From NCBI GenBank assembly GCA_003427395.1, contig BFEA01000798.1:19157-69476 (forward strand): a stretch of 50,320 bases of DNA, read 5' to 3'. Position numbers and translations under genes: made by a program. The stretch is from Chara braunii. Its lineage: Eukaryota > Streptophyta > Charophyceae > Charales > Characeae. How positions within the stretch are numbered: the first letter of the stretch is position 1; each line of letters opens with the position of its first letter. Below, piece after piece: positions 32,842 to 41,900 of the stretch. The notes under the pieces were generated by a model, which was given only the letters and a program-made list of their open reading frames with translations, was not told the DNA's origin and did not search any database.

Positions 32842-35734
32842 ATGCTTTACATGTGGCGGGGAAGGGCATTTTTCTCGAGAATGCCCTTCGAATAACCGCT
32901 CACAGCAAGCTTCGAATGCATCTAACACGGGCAGGACCCCTTTCACGCCTAGAACCTGGACCCCTAGGAGGAATCCGGATGATGGTGAAGAGAAGGAGTT
33001 CATTCGTCAGTTGATGCAAGAAAGAAAGGATCAGGAGACGATGCGCAAGGAGGTGGAGGAGAGGAAGAGATTCCAGGATCAAGTTCGGGCGGAGACGGTC
33101 CGACACGCGGAAGCTACCAAGGCCGAACTGATGGCGATATTCGGCAGCCAGTTTCTCATATGCAGGGAGGAAGCTCGGCGGGAGCAGCAGCGTACCCCGG
33201 TTCCTGCGACTCCAAGGAGAAAGGAGATGAGATGGGATGATGATACTGACAAAGACGTCGATGAGATAGAGGATGAAATCCAGCGCCTCTCTGCATTAAA
33301 AGAGAGGAAGAGGAGGGGTAAGACCCCTATACGGGAGGATGCACGTATGAGACAACCAGCCTTTGGCCAAGCGGACGGAAGCGACGTTTTCCGTGCAGAA
33401 TGCTCCAAGCGGGGGGAAGAGAGGACGAAGATCCCCGCTGGCAGTGGACCGGAGGGACTATTGCAGTACGTTTTGGAGCAACGAGCGGAACTGATCGCTC
33501 TGAAGCCTGAGGCTTTACGTAAGATTTGCACGAAGGAAGGGGTGCATTACTGCACTAAGGGACCCACGATTGATCGTATTATCTCAGCACGTGTCAAAGC
33601 CGCCTATGAAGGTTTCGTGTTTACGCCCGCTCCTCCTCCTTCTCATCATCGTCTTCGAGTATTACTGGATAAGTGTTGTACGCTGTGTTTCCTGGGTTTG
33701 GTGGTTCAAGGGGAGATCGAATGGTTGTCTAAATTCCAATCTATGATAGCATCGATTGATTGGGTTAATTGGGACTCCGGACCTTCTGTCTACATGCTTG
33801 CTTCTCCTTGGTGTAGATTGCAGTATGTGGGTAGTACTATCAGGAATATCTATATTAGGTGGGGCGAGCATGTTAGGACTACGTTATCAGGAGGGCTTGG
33901 AGTCTGCCAAAAACTATACAGATGGTTACGTAAGTTTGGGATTGACAAATATGTAGCGATTCCCTTGGCCAACGGTGTGTGTGCTGTCGGGCAATTGGAA
34001 AAAGTTGTAATCAGGTCGTTTACCCCTGCAAAGTTTGCAAAATTCCAGAAGCGGGCATCTAGGCCGAAACGTTGGGGTAGGACTCCACCCTGGGATAATG
34101 ACCTGTGTCCTATTAAGTTCAGATTCGAGGGAGGTATTTGGACTGATAGCCTAATTAGTTTGCTTCGATCAGCTTATGTTGCCGGAATGAAGTATGTCGT
34201 AATGGAGAGTTTGCCCGGAACGCTGTGGTCGGATCGCTGGTCGCTGGTCCGAAGATTGTTCGGTTGTACCTCTGTTAGGATCCCTGGCAAGGTATCCTGT
34301 TTGAAAGATATGAGAGGGTTGTTTCAATCGGGGGGATCCTTTATGATTGGTCCCATAGTGCTGACCCCAGGGGGTAGAGCAGTACACAAAGGAGAGTTGA
34401 GGCTGCTTCTAGCGCAACCCTGGCGCAGACGTTTTCTATGGAGACGTTCCACAGATGGGCTTATGAAGCTTTTTCGAGCGGCTAGAAGTTTCTCTGGGAA
34501 ACAGACTAGAACTTCTTTGAAGTTTATTCTGGCACGAGAGATCAAAAGACGAATCGGTATTGATATTCGGCGTCGTCTGCTAGTGAAAGTTCAGTTCGAC
34601 CATCAGTTATGTACGGCACGGATCCACAGCCTCGTGCTACGCATCATCCAAGCTTCTTCTTTCCCCCGTGCGATCAGAGAATACCTGGGGAGGAGAGTGA
34701 GAGTGGTGTGGAGGAGGAACAAATCTGTGGCAGATCTGATTCTCTCTCATAGGCGGATGGCACGCTTAGAATTGACTGATGTTATATGCAGATGTGTTGA
34801 TGAAGACTGTCGATGGCGAAGGAATGGGTTTCATATCATGACTAGGATTGAGGACATTCCTGAAATCCCGGATATTCTCCGGAATTCCAGGAATATTCCT
34901 TTGACTAATCTGCAGGATGGTCTTCCGATGCTTACACAACAGTTAATGGCAGCCGCTATGTATGTGTGTTCGGGTTTTCTGGTGAGTTTTGGGGATGTCC
35001 GTGCTTGCTGGAGACGTCGATCTTTTGGTGTGCCTTTCCAGCATCCATTTTTACGGCCTTGGTTTGTGAAGTTGCGTCAGTACGTATGTGTGCCCATTGA
35101 CAGGAATTGTACGAACACTTCAGTTATTTGCCCGGTGTTGTATCTGCACTATGTGCAACTAACCTTTGACTGGAATCAATCTTTTTGTGCCTCTGATTGT
35201 CCGGAGGATGTGGTTCTGGACTCTATGCGGACGCTTTTTCGAAGCTTGAAACTGGATCGGTTGGGAAAATGGGATGCGGCTGGAAGTTTTGGACATGCTT
35301 ATGTGCTGCCTAAACACAAGGACCTATCCAGATGGAGACCCATTTCCCCGACTTTCGAAGAACCTTCTCGATTGGCCTGTTTCCGGGTGGCTAGAGCCCT
35401 GAACTGTCTTTTGTCCGGGTTCCCGGTTCTGTCTAATTTCAATCTCAAATCCATCACTGGTCTGAATCAAGGTTTGGCACGTATGGATCAGAAACTTGCG
35501 GCCCTGGGATTGGTAGATGATCTGGTGACAGCTTCCTTTGATATAAAGGATATGTTTGTCACCTTGCCACACCGCGATATCATAGCCGTCGTAGAATGGC
35601 TGCTGGGGCATTACTCTGGACGGGGCTACGTAGGAGTGAATGTTAAAAGAGGGGGAAGGGTGCGCACTTATCCTTTGGCCGCACGAAGGATGAATGTGTT
35701 CTGGTGCGTTTTCCGGACATCTGTAATATGGTAG
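32825..35734 (+). CDS. Penelope-like polyprotein, N-terminal part to RT motif A
   Basis: The start is the ATG at 32825, because the frame upstream has only GTG codons and runs into the duplicated gap. From this Met, residues 7-20 are a CCHC knuckle (CFTCGGEGHFSREC). About 55-160 are a charged coiled coil. About 215-260 resemble a SAP DNA-binding helix pair (LKPEALRKICTKEG). About 320-410 are a GIY-YIG nuclease with VYML, YVGST, the catalytic-type Arg in IYIRWGEH, and Glu in GQLEKVVI. An Arg-rich VVWRRNKSVADLILSH, like a segment near the RT thumb of Penelope elements, is followed by a Cys/His cluster (CRCVDEDC). RT begins near residue 820 with YVLPKHKDLSRWRPI, and motif A is SFDIKDMFVTLPH. The frame then shifts near 35690 and terminates at 35734; RT continues in the next frame. 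In intact elements GIY-YIG nicks the target and RT copies the RNA. Confidence 0.85.
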   Translation: MAAPLRCFTCGGEGHFSRECPSNNRSQQASNASNTGRTPFTPRTWTPRRNPDDGEEKEFIRQLMQERKDQETMRKEVEERKRFQDQVRAETVRHAEATKAELMAIFGSQFLICREEARREQQRTPVPATPRRKEMRWDDDTDKDVDEIEDEIQRLSALKERKRRGKTPIREDARMRQPAFGQADGSDVFRAECSKRGEERTKIPAGSGPEGLLQYVLEQRAELIALKPEALRKICTKEGVHYCTKGPTIDRIISARVKAAYEGFVFTPAPPPSHHRLRVLLDKCCTLCFLGLVVQGEIEWLSKFQSMIASIDWVNWDSGPSVYMLASPWCRLQYVGSTIRNIYIRWGEHVRTTLSGGLGVCQKLYRWLRKFGIDKYVAIPLANGVCAVGQLEKVVIRSFTPAKFAKFQKRASRPKRWGRTPPWDNDLCPIKFRFEGGIWTDSLISLLRSAYVAGMKYVVMESLPGTLWSDRWSLVRRLFGCTSVRIPGKVSCLKDMRGLFQSGGSFMIGPIVLTPGGRAVHKGELRLLLAQPWRRRFLWRRSTDGLMKLFRAARSFSGKQTRTSLKFILAREIKRRIGIDIRRRLLVKVQFDHQLCTARIHSLVLRIIQASSFPRAIREYLGRRVRVVWRRNKSVADLILSHRRMARLELTDVICRCVDEDCRWRRNGFHIMTRIEDIPEIPDILRNSRNIPLTNLQDGLPMLTQQLMAAAMYVCSGFLVSFGDVRACWRRRSFGVPFQHPFLRPWFVKLRQYVCVPIDRNCTNTSVICPVLYLHYVQLTFDWNQSFCASDCPEDVVLDSMRTLFRSLKLDRLGKWDAAGSFGHAYVLPKHKDLSRWRPISPTFEEPSRLACFRVARALNCLLSGFPVLSNFNLKSITGLNQGLARMDQKLAALGLVDDLVTASFDIKDMFVTLPHRDIIAVVEWLLGHYSGRGYVGVNVKRGGRVRTYPLAARRMNVFWCVFRTSVIW

Positions 35735-36399
35735 GTCTGGATTTGGATTTCACTTACATTTGGTCTGGTACTGCTCTGTTGAAACAGCGGATTAGCGTGC
35801 CTATGGGTAAGTCGTCCAGCTGCGCTTTAGCATGTATTCTCTGCGCATATGCAGAATTCCAGTTTCTCACTAGCTTGGGTACGGACAAACACCTCGTTTT
35901 TGGCTTTAGGATTGTAGATGACGTCACGGTGTTTATAGCCGTGATTGGATTTGAGGGGTTGGCTAAAGCCCAAAGCATTTTGCACCGTTTTGCATCCTGT
36001 TATGGGGAGAATCTCCGACTACTGCGAACGGATGACTCTCGATTCGATTGGACGTTTGCCGGGGTCCGTATTCAACGGGCAGGGCTGTCCATCAGGACTA
36101 TGGCCATTATGAAGAATCCGGAAAGGATTTGGAAGGATGGCTTGCTTTCCTTTGGATCTTTTCAAGACTTTGCCTCGTATTCTAGCAAACAAGCTAAGAT
36201 GGGGGCTTTGATCGGGACTCTCCACAGAATCCACACGTTATGTTCAGATAGATTCGGGAGGTTGCTTGCTTTCATGGTGGTTAGACGTGAGTTGCTGATG
36301 AGAGACTACCCTTGCCGACTGGTATCGGCGGTGTTCTTGCGATTTGCGAAAAAGATGAAGTCTCCGGAGGGGTTCATCTTGGCTCGGATAGTCTCATAA
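35704..36399 (+). pseudogene. Penelope-like RT, C-terminal part in shifted frame
   Basis: This frame continues the polyprotein. Upstream of its nominal start, TKDECVLVRFPDI is readable in the same frame from about 35683, so the break is a single shift within about 35640-35700. It contains RT motif B (VPMGKSSSCALACILCAYAE) and motif C (RIVDDVTVFIAV, with the catalytic Asp pair), then a thumb-like region (RRELLMRDYPCRLVSAVFLR), and stops at 36399, right at the start of the 3' direct repeat. The shift may be a mutation, a sequencing error or, less likely, programmed frameshifting. Confidence 0.8.
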
Positions 36400-37770
36400 G
36401 GGGTTTGGCTTAGATTGCCAGACTGGACTTTTTAGGCCTTGTTTTTTTAAGCTTCCGTTTTCTAGGTAGCCTTCTGATATGGATATTACAAGACTTGTGG
36501 TGGGGTTTTGGCCAGTAAGCCGTATTTTTATTTTTTTGGCGGGATCGCAGAAGCCCGTTGAGCAGACCAGCTGGTAGGTATTTTGCCTGTTTTCTTGCGG
36601 GTTCACAGTAACCCTTTCTGATTTTTTGCGGGTTCGCAGTAGCCCTTTTAGGCCCAGTGGGATCGGTGGTATTTTTCCTGTTTTCGTTTGAGGTATGGGT
36701 GACTTCCGCATTAGAGCCCATCGCTTTTATCACCTTCAGCGCTGGGGAACGTAGCAGCACCTTGGGTGCATCCACTCGGCGGTACTGAAGGAACGAGAAC
36801 GGAGATTCGTCAGTGGTTGCCTTGTGTCTCTGTGCGTGTCTTGGCTGTGTTGGTGTGGTGCTGTGCTGTGCCTTTTGCAGGTCCTATGTATGAGAAACTA
36901 GCATGCTTACTTTTCCGGCGGATCGATCCAAGTGCACGCACGATTCTTTCACCCTCTTCTTCGAACTTTCGGAGTGTTTTCACGTGATTGGCTTACGACT
37001 GGGATCTACCTTGTTTACCTGTTCGAGGATCCGATCCATGTGCATGATTGTTTCTTGCGCCCTCCCGATGGAACTTTCCGAGTACTTTCACGGGATTGCT
37101 TTACGGTTAGGTTGCATTCGTACGTGTCCGATGAAGTCGCCTATGAACATGGGAGTTTCTTATGTCTGTTTGATAGAAGAGGTAGGGAATCTTCGTGGAT
37201 GCTACTCGCAGGTAGAAGGGAAGTGGCGGTGGAATCTGGATGTCGGTTAGTATATAAGGAGAGGCAAGGCACGTAGATTGGCCTCTTACTCTGAGCGGAT
37301 TGCAGATGCTTGATATTCAGTAATCCTCCTGAAGAGACTACTCACGGGGTAGTCGAAACCGGTCGGGGAATGGCCGCAAGGTAATGTGGAAGGGTTTGGG
37401 ATTATGCAAGGTGCTCGTGAACGTACCTGTCGTCTTTCGTTTTAGGTTTCGGATCGGTTCTCATAGGGTGTTACTCTGTGGCCGCATCCTGGCCTTTTTG
37501 TGTATTTGAGAACGACTGGTTCTGAGTTCTAAGCATTTTTGTAATTCGGGGAATGGCCGCAATGTGATGTGGAAGGTTTTGGGATTATGCAAGGTGCTCG
37601 TGAACGTATCTTTCGATTATTGTAAGTTCTGAGCATTTTGTAATTCGACTTTTCGTTATGGTATTTCTTGCTCTATTTTGCGTGCGTGATCAGCATTGAC
37701 ATATATTGGGTGTATCTTCTGAATGCTATCCTCATGCATAGGCTGTCTGCCGTGCAGTCTGTTTCATATC
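36398..37770 (+). repeat. 3' direct repeat (pseudo-LTR) of the Penelope-like element
   Basis: Matches the 5' repeat from AAGGGGTTTGGCT onward, without the 332-bp segment and the 73-bp duplication. It ends at GTCTGTTTCATATC, expanded to five or more CATAT units (about 37764-37794). The first bases overlap the RT stop codon. Confidence 0.9.
37317..37376 (+). ncRNA. Hammerhead ribozyme, 3' pseudo-LTR copy
   Basis: CTGAAGA (37329-37335), stem II GACTAC/GTAGTC (37336-37341, 37349-37354), GAAA (37355-37358) and a GTC cleavage triplet ending at 37364 are all intact. The only core-region difference from the 5' copy is in loop 2 (TCACGGG against TCGCGGG), so change is confined to an unpaired position. 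The predicted cleavage sites of the two copies are 5,396 nt apart, which defines the unit a tandem transcript would be cut into. Confidence 0.85.
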
Positions 37771-37802
37771 ATATCATATCATATCATATCATATATTGGC
37801 AA

Positions 37803-38208
37803 GGTCGACGTAACATACAAAAAAAAAAAAAAAAAAAGTATGGTGGCCAAAGTAGGAATAGGTGAGGAGAACAATTTGCAGCCTAGTTTTGAGGTGTAGT
37901 CAGTCAGTTTGTGTTTGGATACAATTGTGGAATCGTCGCCTGGCGTGCCCCATGACCATTCGGTGGGATCAACTTCTAGCTGCTGGATGCTTAAGTCGGG
38001 CCCAAATACTCTGTTTCGGTCACCCTTTTTTACCCTAATTCTTATCAGGTTGCTTAGTACTCTGAAAGATCCTACTGCTCTACTTTGGTTGCTCAGGAAG
38101 CTTGTTGGGTTGCTTGGTTCTTCTAAAGGGAAGATGTTGCCCAGCCCCTGCAATCTCTTAGAGCCTCTTACTCATCTCTCAGGCATGCTTTTCATGACTT
38201 GGCTTAGG
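37803..38208. other. Anonymous sequence with an A-tract; possible decayed minus-strand coding
   Basis: A 19-nt A run lies at about 37820-37838. A minus-strand frame of 124 codons (37779-38153) has no recognised domain. No plus-strand gene was seen. Confidence 0.3.
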
Positions 38209-38645
38209 TTTGCCTCCATGTTCAGGCATACCTTGAGGGTCCTCTGCAATTCTTTCTCCTGCCTCAATTTCTCCTCTTTCTATTTCAAATGTCTAGCAGT
38301 TCTGATGTTAGGTTTGCCTCCATGTTCAGGCTTACCTTGAGGGTCCTCCACAGTTCTTTCTCCTGCCCCAATTTCTCTTCTTTTCATTCCAAATGTCTAC
38401 TAGCAGTTCTGATGTTCCTTGATGCTTCCAGTCTAGGAAGTATCAGTTCTGATGTTCCTTGATGCTTCCAAATTTCTCCTCTTTTTCTAGATTTCTGAGC
38501 CCATGTTTACCTCGGAGTCCATGTTCAGGCTTACCTTGAGCGTCCTCTGCAGTTCGTTTTCTTGCCTCAATTTCTCTTCTTTTCATTCCAAATGTTTACT
38601 AGCAGTTCTGATGTTCTTTGATGCTTCTAGGAAGTATCAGTCAAC
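38209..38645 (-). repeat. About 100-bp tandem repeat, minus-strand reading coiled-coil-like
   Basis: Units containing TCCATGTTCAGGC[A/T]TACC, CTTGAG[G/C]GTCCTC and CCAAATGT(C/T)TACTAGCAG start at about 38209, 38310 and 38508. Read on the minus strand they give Glu/Leu/Gln-rich pieces such as EKLRQENELQRTLK, interrupted by stops. This could be a decayed coding minisatellite. It lies just upstream of the AP2 gene and may be part of its 5' region. Confidence 0.5.
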
Positions 38646-38927
38646 TGCAACCCTCTTTTTCTCAATTTCTCCATTTCTGAATGCGCTATGTAGCCTTAGA
38701 GCCATGGCTTTCATTCTCCGACTGCATTTTCTGCAGTTAATAAACTCGTCGCACTTCCTAGTACTTGCATCCTAGAAACTGGCTGGAAGCCTGGAATTCA
38801 ACTTGAAGAAGTGAAAAGGAAAGGGTGCTGGATCATCTTATTATCGTGTTGGTTCTTTCCCCCGGCCCGGTTGTGTGGATTGGCAGGCAGGAGAGGAGGA
38901 TTGTTGGCTAGCGGATGTGACACCACA

Positions 38928-41900
38928 ATGAATGAATCGGATGCAGGAACTCGCATCATCGATGGTCATAATGACAGGGCAATTTGCTCGATCAGTGCAC
39001 AGGTTGCGTCCTCCACCAACCAAAAGGAGGCGGCAACAGGTGAGAGCACTGTGGCTGAGATTGGGAAGTCTTGCTTCTATAGGGATAATACTCTCATGCG
39101 AGGTGCTCTAGTGGACAAGACTGGGAAACGGCATCCCCCAAAAGACCCCTTTGTGACAATAAGAGAATTGCAGCCTTCAACTATGGGCAAGGTAGAGTCG
39201 GCTTCTGTCGATGGGGATCTTACGGATGAGACGACACTGCTCAAAACCGCTCCAGTTTCGTCAAATTCTCAGCCTGCCTGCATCAAGCCAAGCACCCGGT
39301 CATCACAGGCTGTTCTCCGAACTGGTATAAAAGTGGACTCTTCACATTCCGGGGTGCTGGTTTCTGCTGCTATAAACAGTGGAGGGGTGTCGTCCTCAGC
39401 ATCTGCAGTCACAGAATGCGGGCATCAGGATCAGAAAAAGCAAGACCACTCTGGCAATTGGTGTCCTCCTGAGTGTGCAGATTACTGTAAGACCTTTTGT
39501 GATTGTGTCCCAACTGCAGACTGTAATGATCAGGTTAGTGCATTACCTCTTGTTCCAGATGAGGGAACAAACTGCAACCTTCTGGTACATATATCAAGCG
39601 GGGAGTGGGGAAAGGAAGATCGAATACAAGGTCAGGTCGGGCTTTCAAACCAGAGGCTGCTGGCGGAGGATTGCAACCACTTGGCATTTGGCGGGCGCAT
39701 CAACGGGCTTGAGTCAACTTGTGCGGATGGGGTTGAGACAGCCGCAGAACTAGGGAAAGAAGACATGGACCTAGCCAGATGTGGTCTGGCTGGTCCTGGA
39801 CCAGTGAAGACATTGCCAAGGAAAGGATTTGGACTCAAAGAACATCAGGATGCTGAGCGTGAAAAGGAGCCTACGACAGCGTCGTACGTGATTCCAAATG
39901 CAAAGAAGGTTGCTGTAAAACTGATCACATGTAGTGAGAAAACTGAGGGTAGGCTGCAAGCTGATAAGAGCGAGGGAGCAGGATGCTCGTTGTTGGCTAG
40001 GCATGGGGCTGCAGTAAAGTCGACTGCATCTTGCATTGAAGACCAGAGACACCGTCTTGATGAAGTGCCCAATTTGCCAGTCCTTCAAGCTCGTAATCTG
40101 GTTGTGAAGAATCCACCGTTTTTCTGTGGGTGCCGTGGGGGACCAGGTCCATCTCCCAGGCAGTTAATCAATACATTCTCTGGGACCAGTGGCAACCATA
40201 ATATTGGTGGTAATGATGATACAGCTGTAACAGCTCCACTATCAGGATTCTCAAGAGCATCGGCTGCAGAAGAATTTCTGGACGTCTCACAGGGCTCAGA
40301 CTCCACGTGGAGTATGAGGAGCTGTCTCCAAAGAAATCTGGCTCGCAAGGATGTGCAGGTACCTTGTTTGTGTCATGTAGAAGGAGCTGGGGCAGCCACC
40401 TCTTTGCAGTTTCCAGACGGAGTGACCCTATCTGCCATGACCAAACCCTGTTGTCAGCATGCTCGGGATGAGACAGCTTCGGCTATGGGCTTTGGACCTG
40501 CAGGGATAAAAAACCAGGAATTTTCAGGGCCGCCTTCGAGGATGCGGTGTCACATGGTTTGGACACCTTCAGAGACGAAGAGTGAGATGCTTTCTACAAG
40601 TTTAGGGGGTCAAAGTCAGATGATTTCGGCACCCTTGGATCGGCAACGCCACAACACTGACAAAAATGGGAACATGAGCTACACAGATGATCTGACAAAT
40701 AGGGTCCACGCACCGGGCTGCTCGTTGGTGGCACCACCATCATCACATCGCGAGTGTCGTCTGAAGAGCATCAGCCATGGAAGCGTTGTTTTGCCTAATT
40801 GGTCAGTTCATGCATGTCAGCACACAAGCGACGGCCAAAGGGAGAGAAATCTCGCTTTGTTTGCGGCCGGTTCTGCTCCATCTGCTGGAGAAGTGTCCAG
40901 CCTGCTGCCTTCGCCGAAGCAGTTGAAGGACCATGAGCTGTTAGATCGGTTTGGCACCGATCGTCGATCGGCCGGCTTATCATGCCACAATGAGCGATCG
41001 GCAAACAGAAGTGACGCTCTGTCATGCCCTCTCAAGGAGCATCAGTCATCTCCTGCGAAGGGCGATTTTTATAAGCTTAAAAAGCACATAGACATTCCGC
41101 TTATCATGATTAACGTAGACGAGGAAGCAACGAAGAAACCTGTGCAGCACAATGATTCCGCTGCGGCTGTGGCTGCTGCAATGAATGTGTGCCCACAGGA
41201 GTGCATGTCCTCTGTGCTTGATCATGATGATTTTGAAGAGGGGCTGCGCTGGTTGAGTGCAGTCGACGTAGGAGATATTCACTGGAGCCCGTTCTCACCT
41301 GGTCCTGCTGCAACCTGTGGCTTGCAGTCGCTGCAATCAGGGCAGAAACGGGCTATGCCGGGAAAGGCTGACCGATCTCTATTTTGTTCAAGATCCGCTC
41401 ATGAGATGTCAGCGTCTACTGCAGCTGCCGCTGCTGACCGGTCCCCAGATGACTGCAGCCAGGCCGAAGGCTCCATTGACTCCTTTTGTCCAGTCTTGCT
41501 GAATAAAAGTAGTACCTGCAAGTCAGCTTGGTCAGGAGCAGATCAGAGCAAGGCTGAGAAAGTTGATAACAACAGAAAATCAAGGTCAGGGCAAACAGCT
41601 TGCAAGGAAAACTCGAATGTATGCAATGGCAGGGCCCGCGGCCCTGTTGATGACAGAGGAAGAAGGCACGTGAATGCTTCTGGTTGTTCTGAGACACCAT
41701 TGGCAGGCCCTTTCACCAAGGCTGCAGAGAAGAGTCATGCCGCAATTGCTAGATTGAGTGCTGAATCAGATGTATTACTAAAGCCAAAACGAGCCAGAGG
41801 TCTCCGTGACAAACAGAGCAAGACGGGTGGAGTACCTCTCCCTTCTGCGGATCATGCATCAGGTGGGAGGGCACTCGACGTCCAGGGAAAAACGGACAAT

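Larger units (their letters stand above)
30628..37794 (+). mobile_element. Penelope-like retroelement with N-terminal GIY-YIG and pseudo-LTRs
   Basis: The element consists of a direct repeat (30629-32397), an internal coding region (32825-36399) and a second copy of the repeat (36398 to about 37770) ending in (CATAT)n. The coding region has a CCHC knuckle, coiled coil, SAP-like segment, GIY-YIG endonuclease and a reverse transcriptase with Penelope-type motifs. Each repeat carries a hammerhead ribozyme. Pseudo-LTRs with hammerheads are known for Penelope-like elements, and an N-terminal rather than C-terminal GIY-YIG is known for the Chlamys/Naiad-type permuted group. ATTGGCAA at 30620-30627 and 37795-37802 is a candidate 8-bp target duplication. 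The insertion is immediately downstream of a LINE tail. One frameshift disables the RT in this assembly. Confidence 0.85.
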
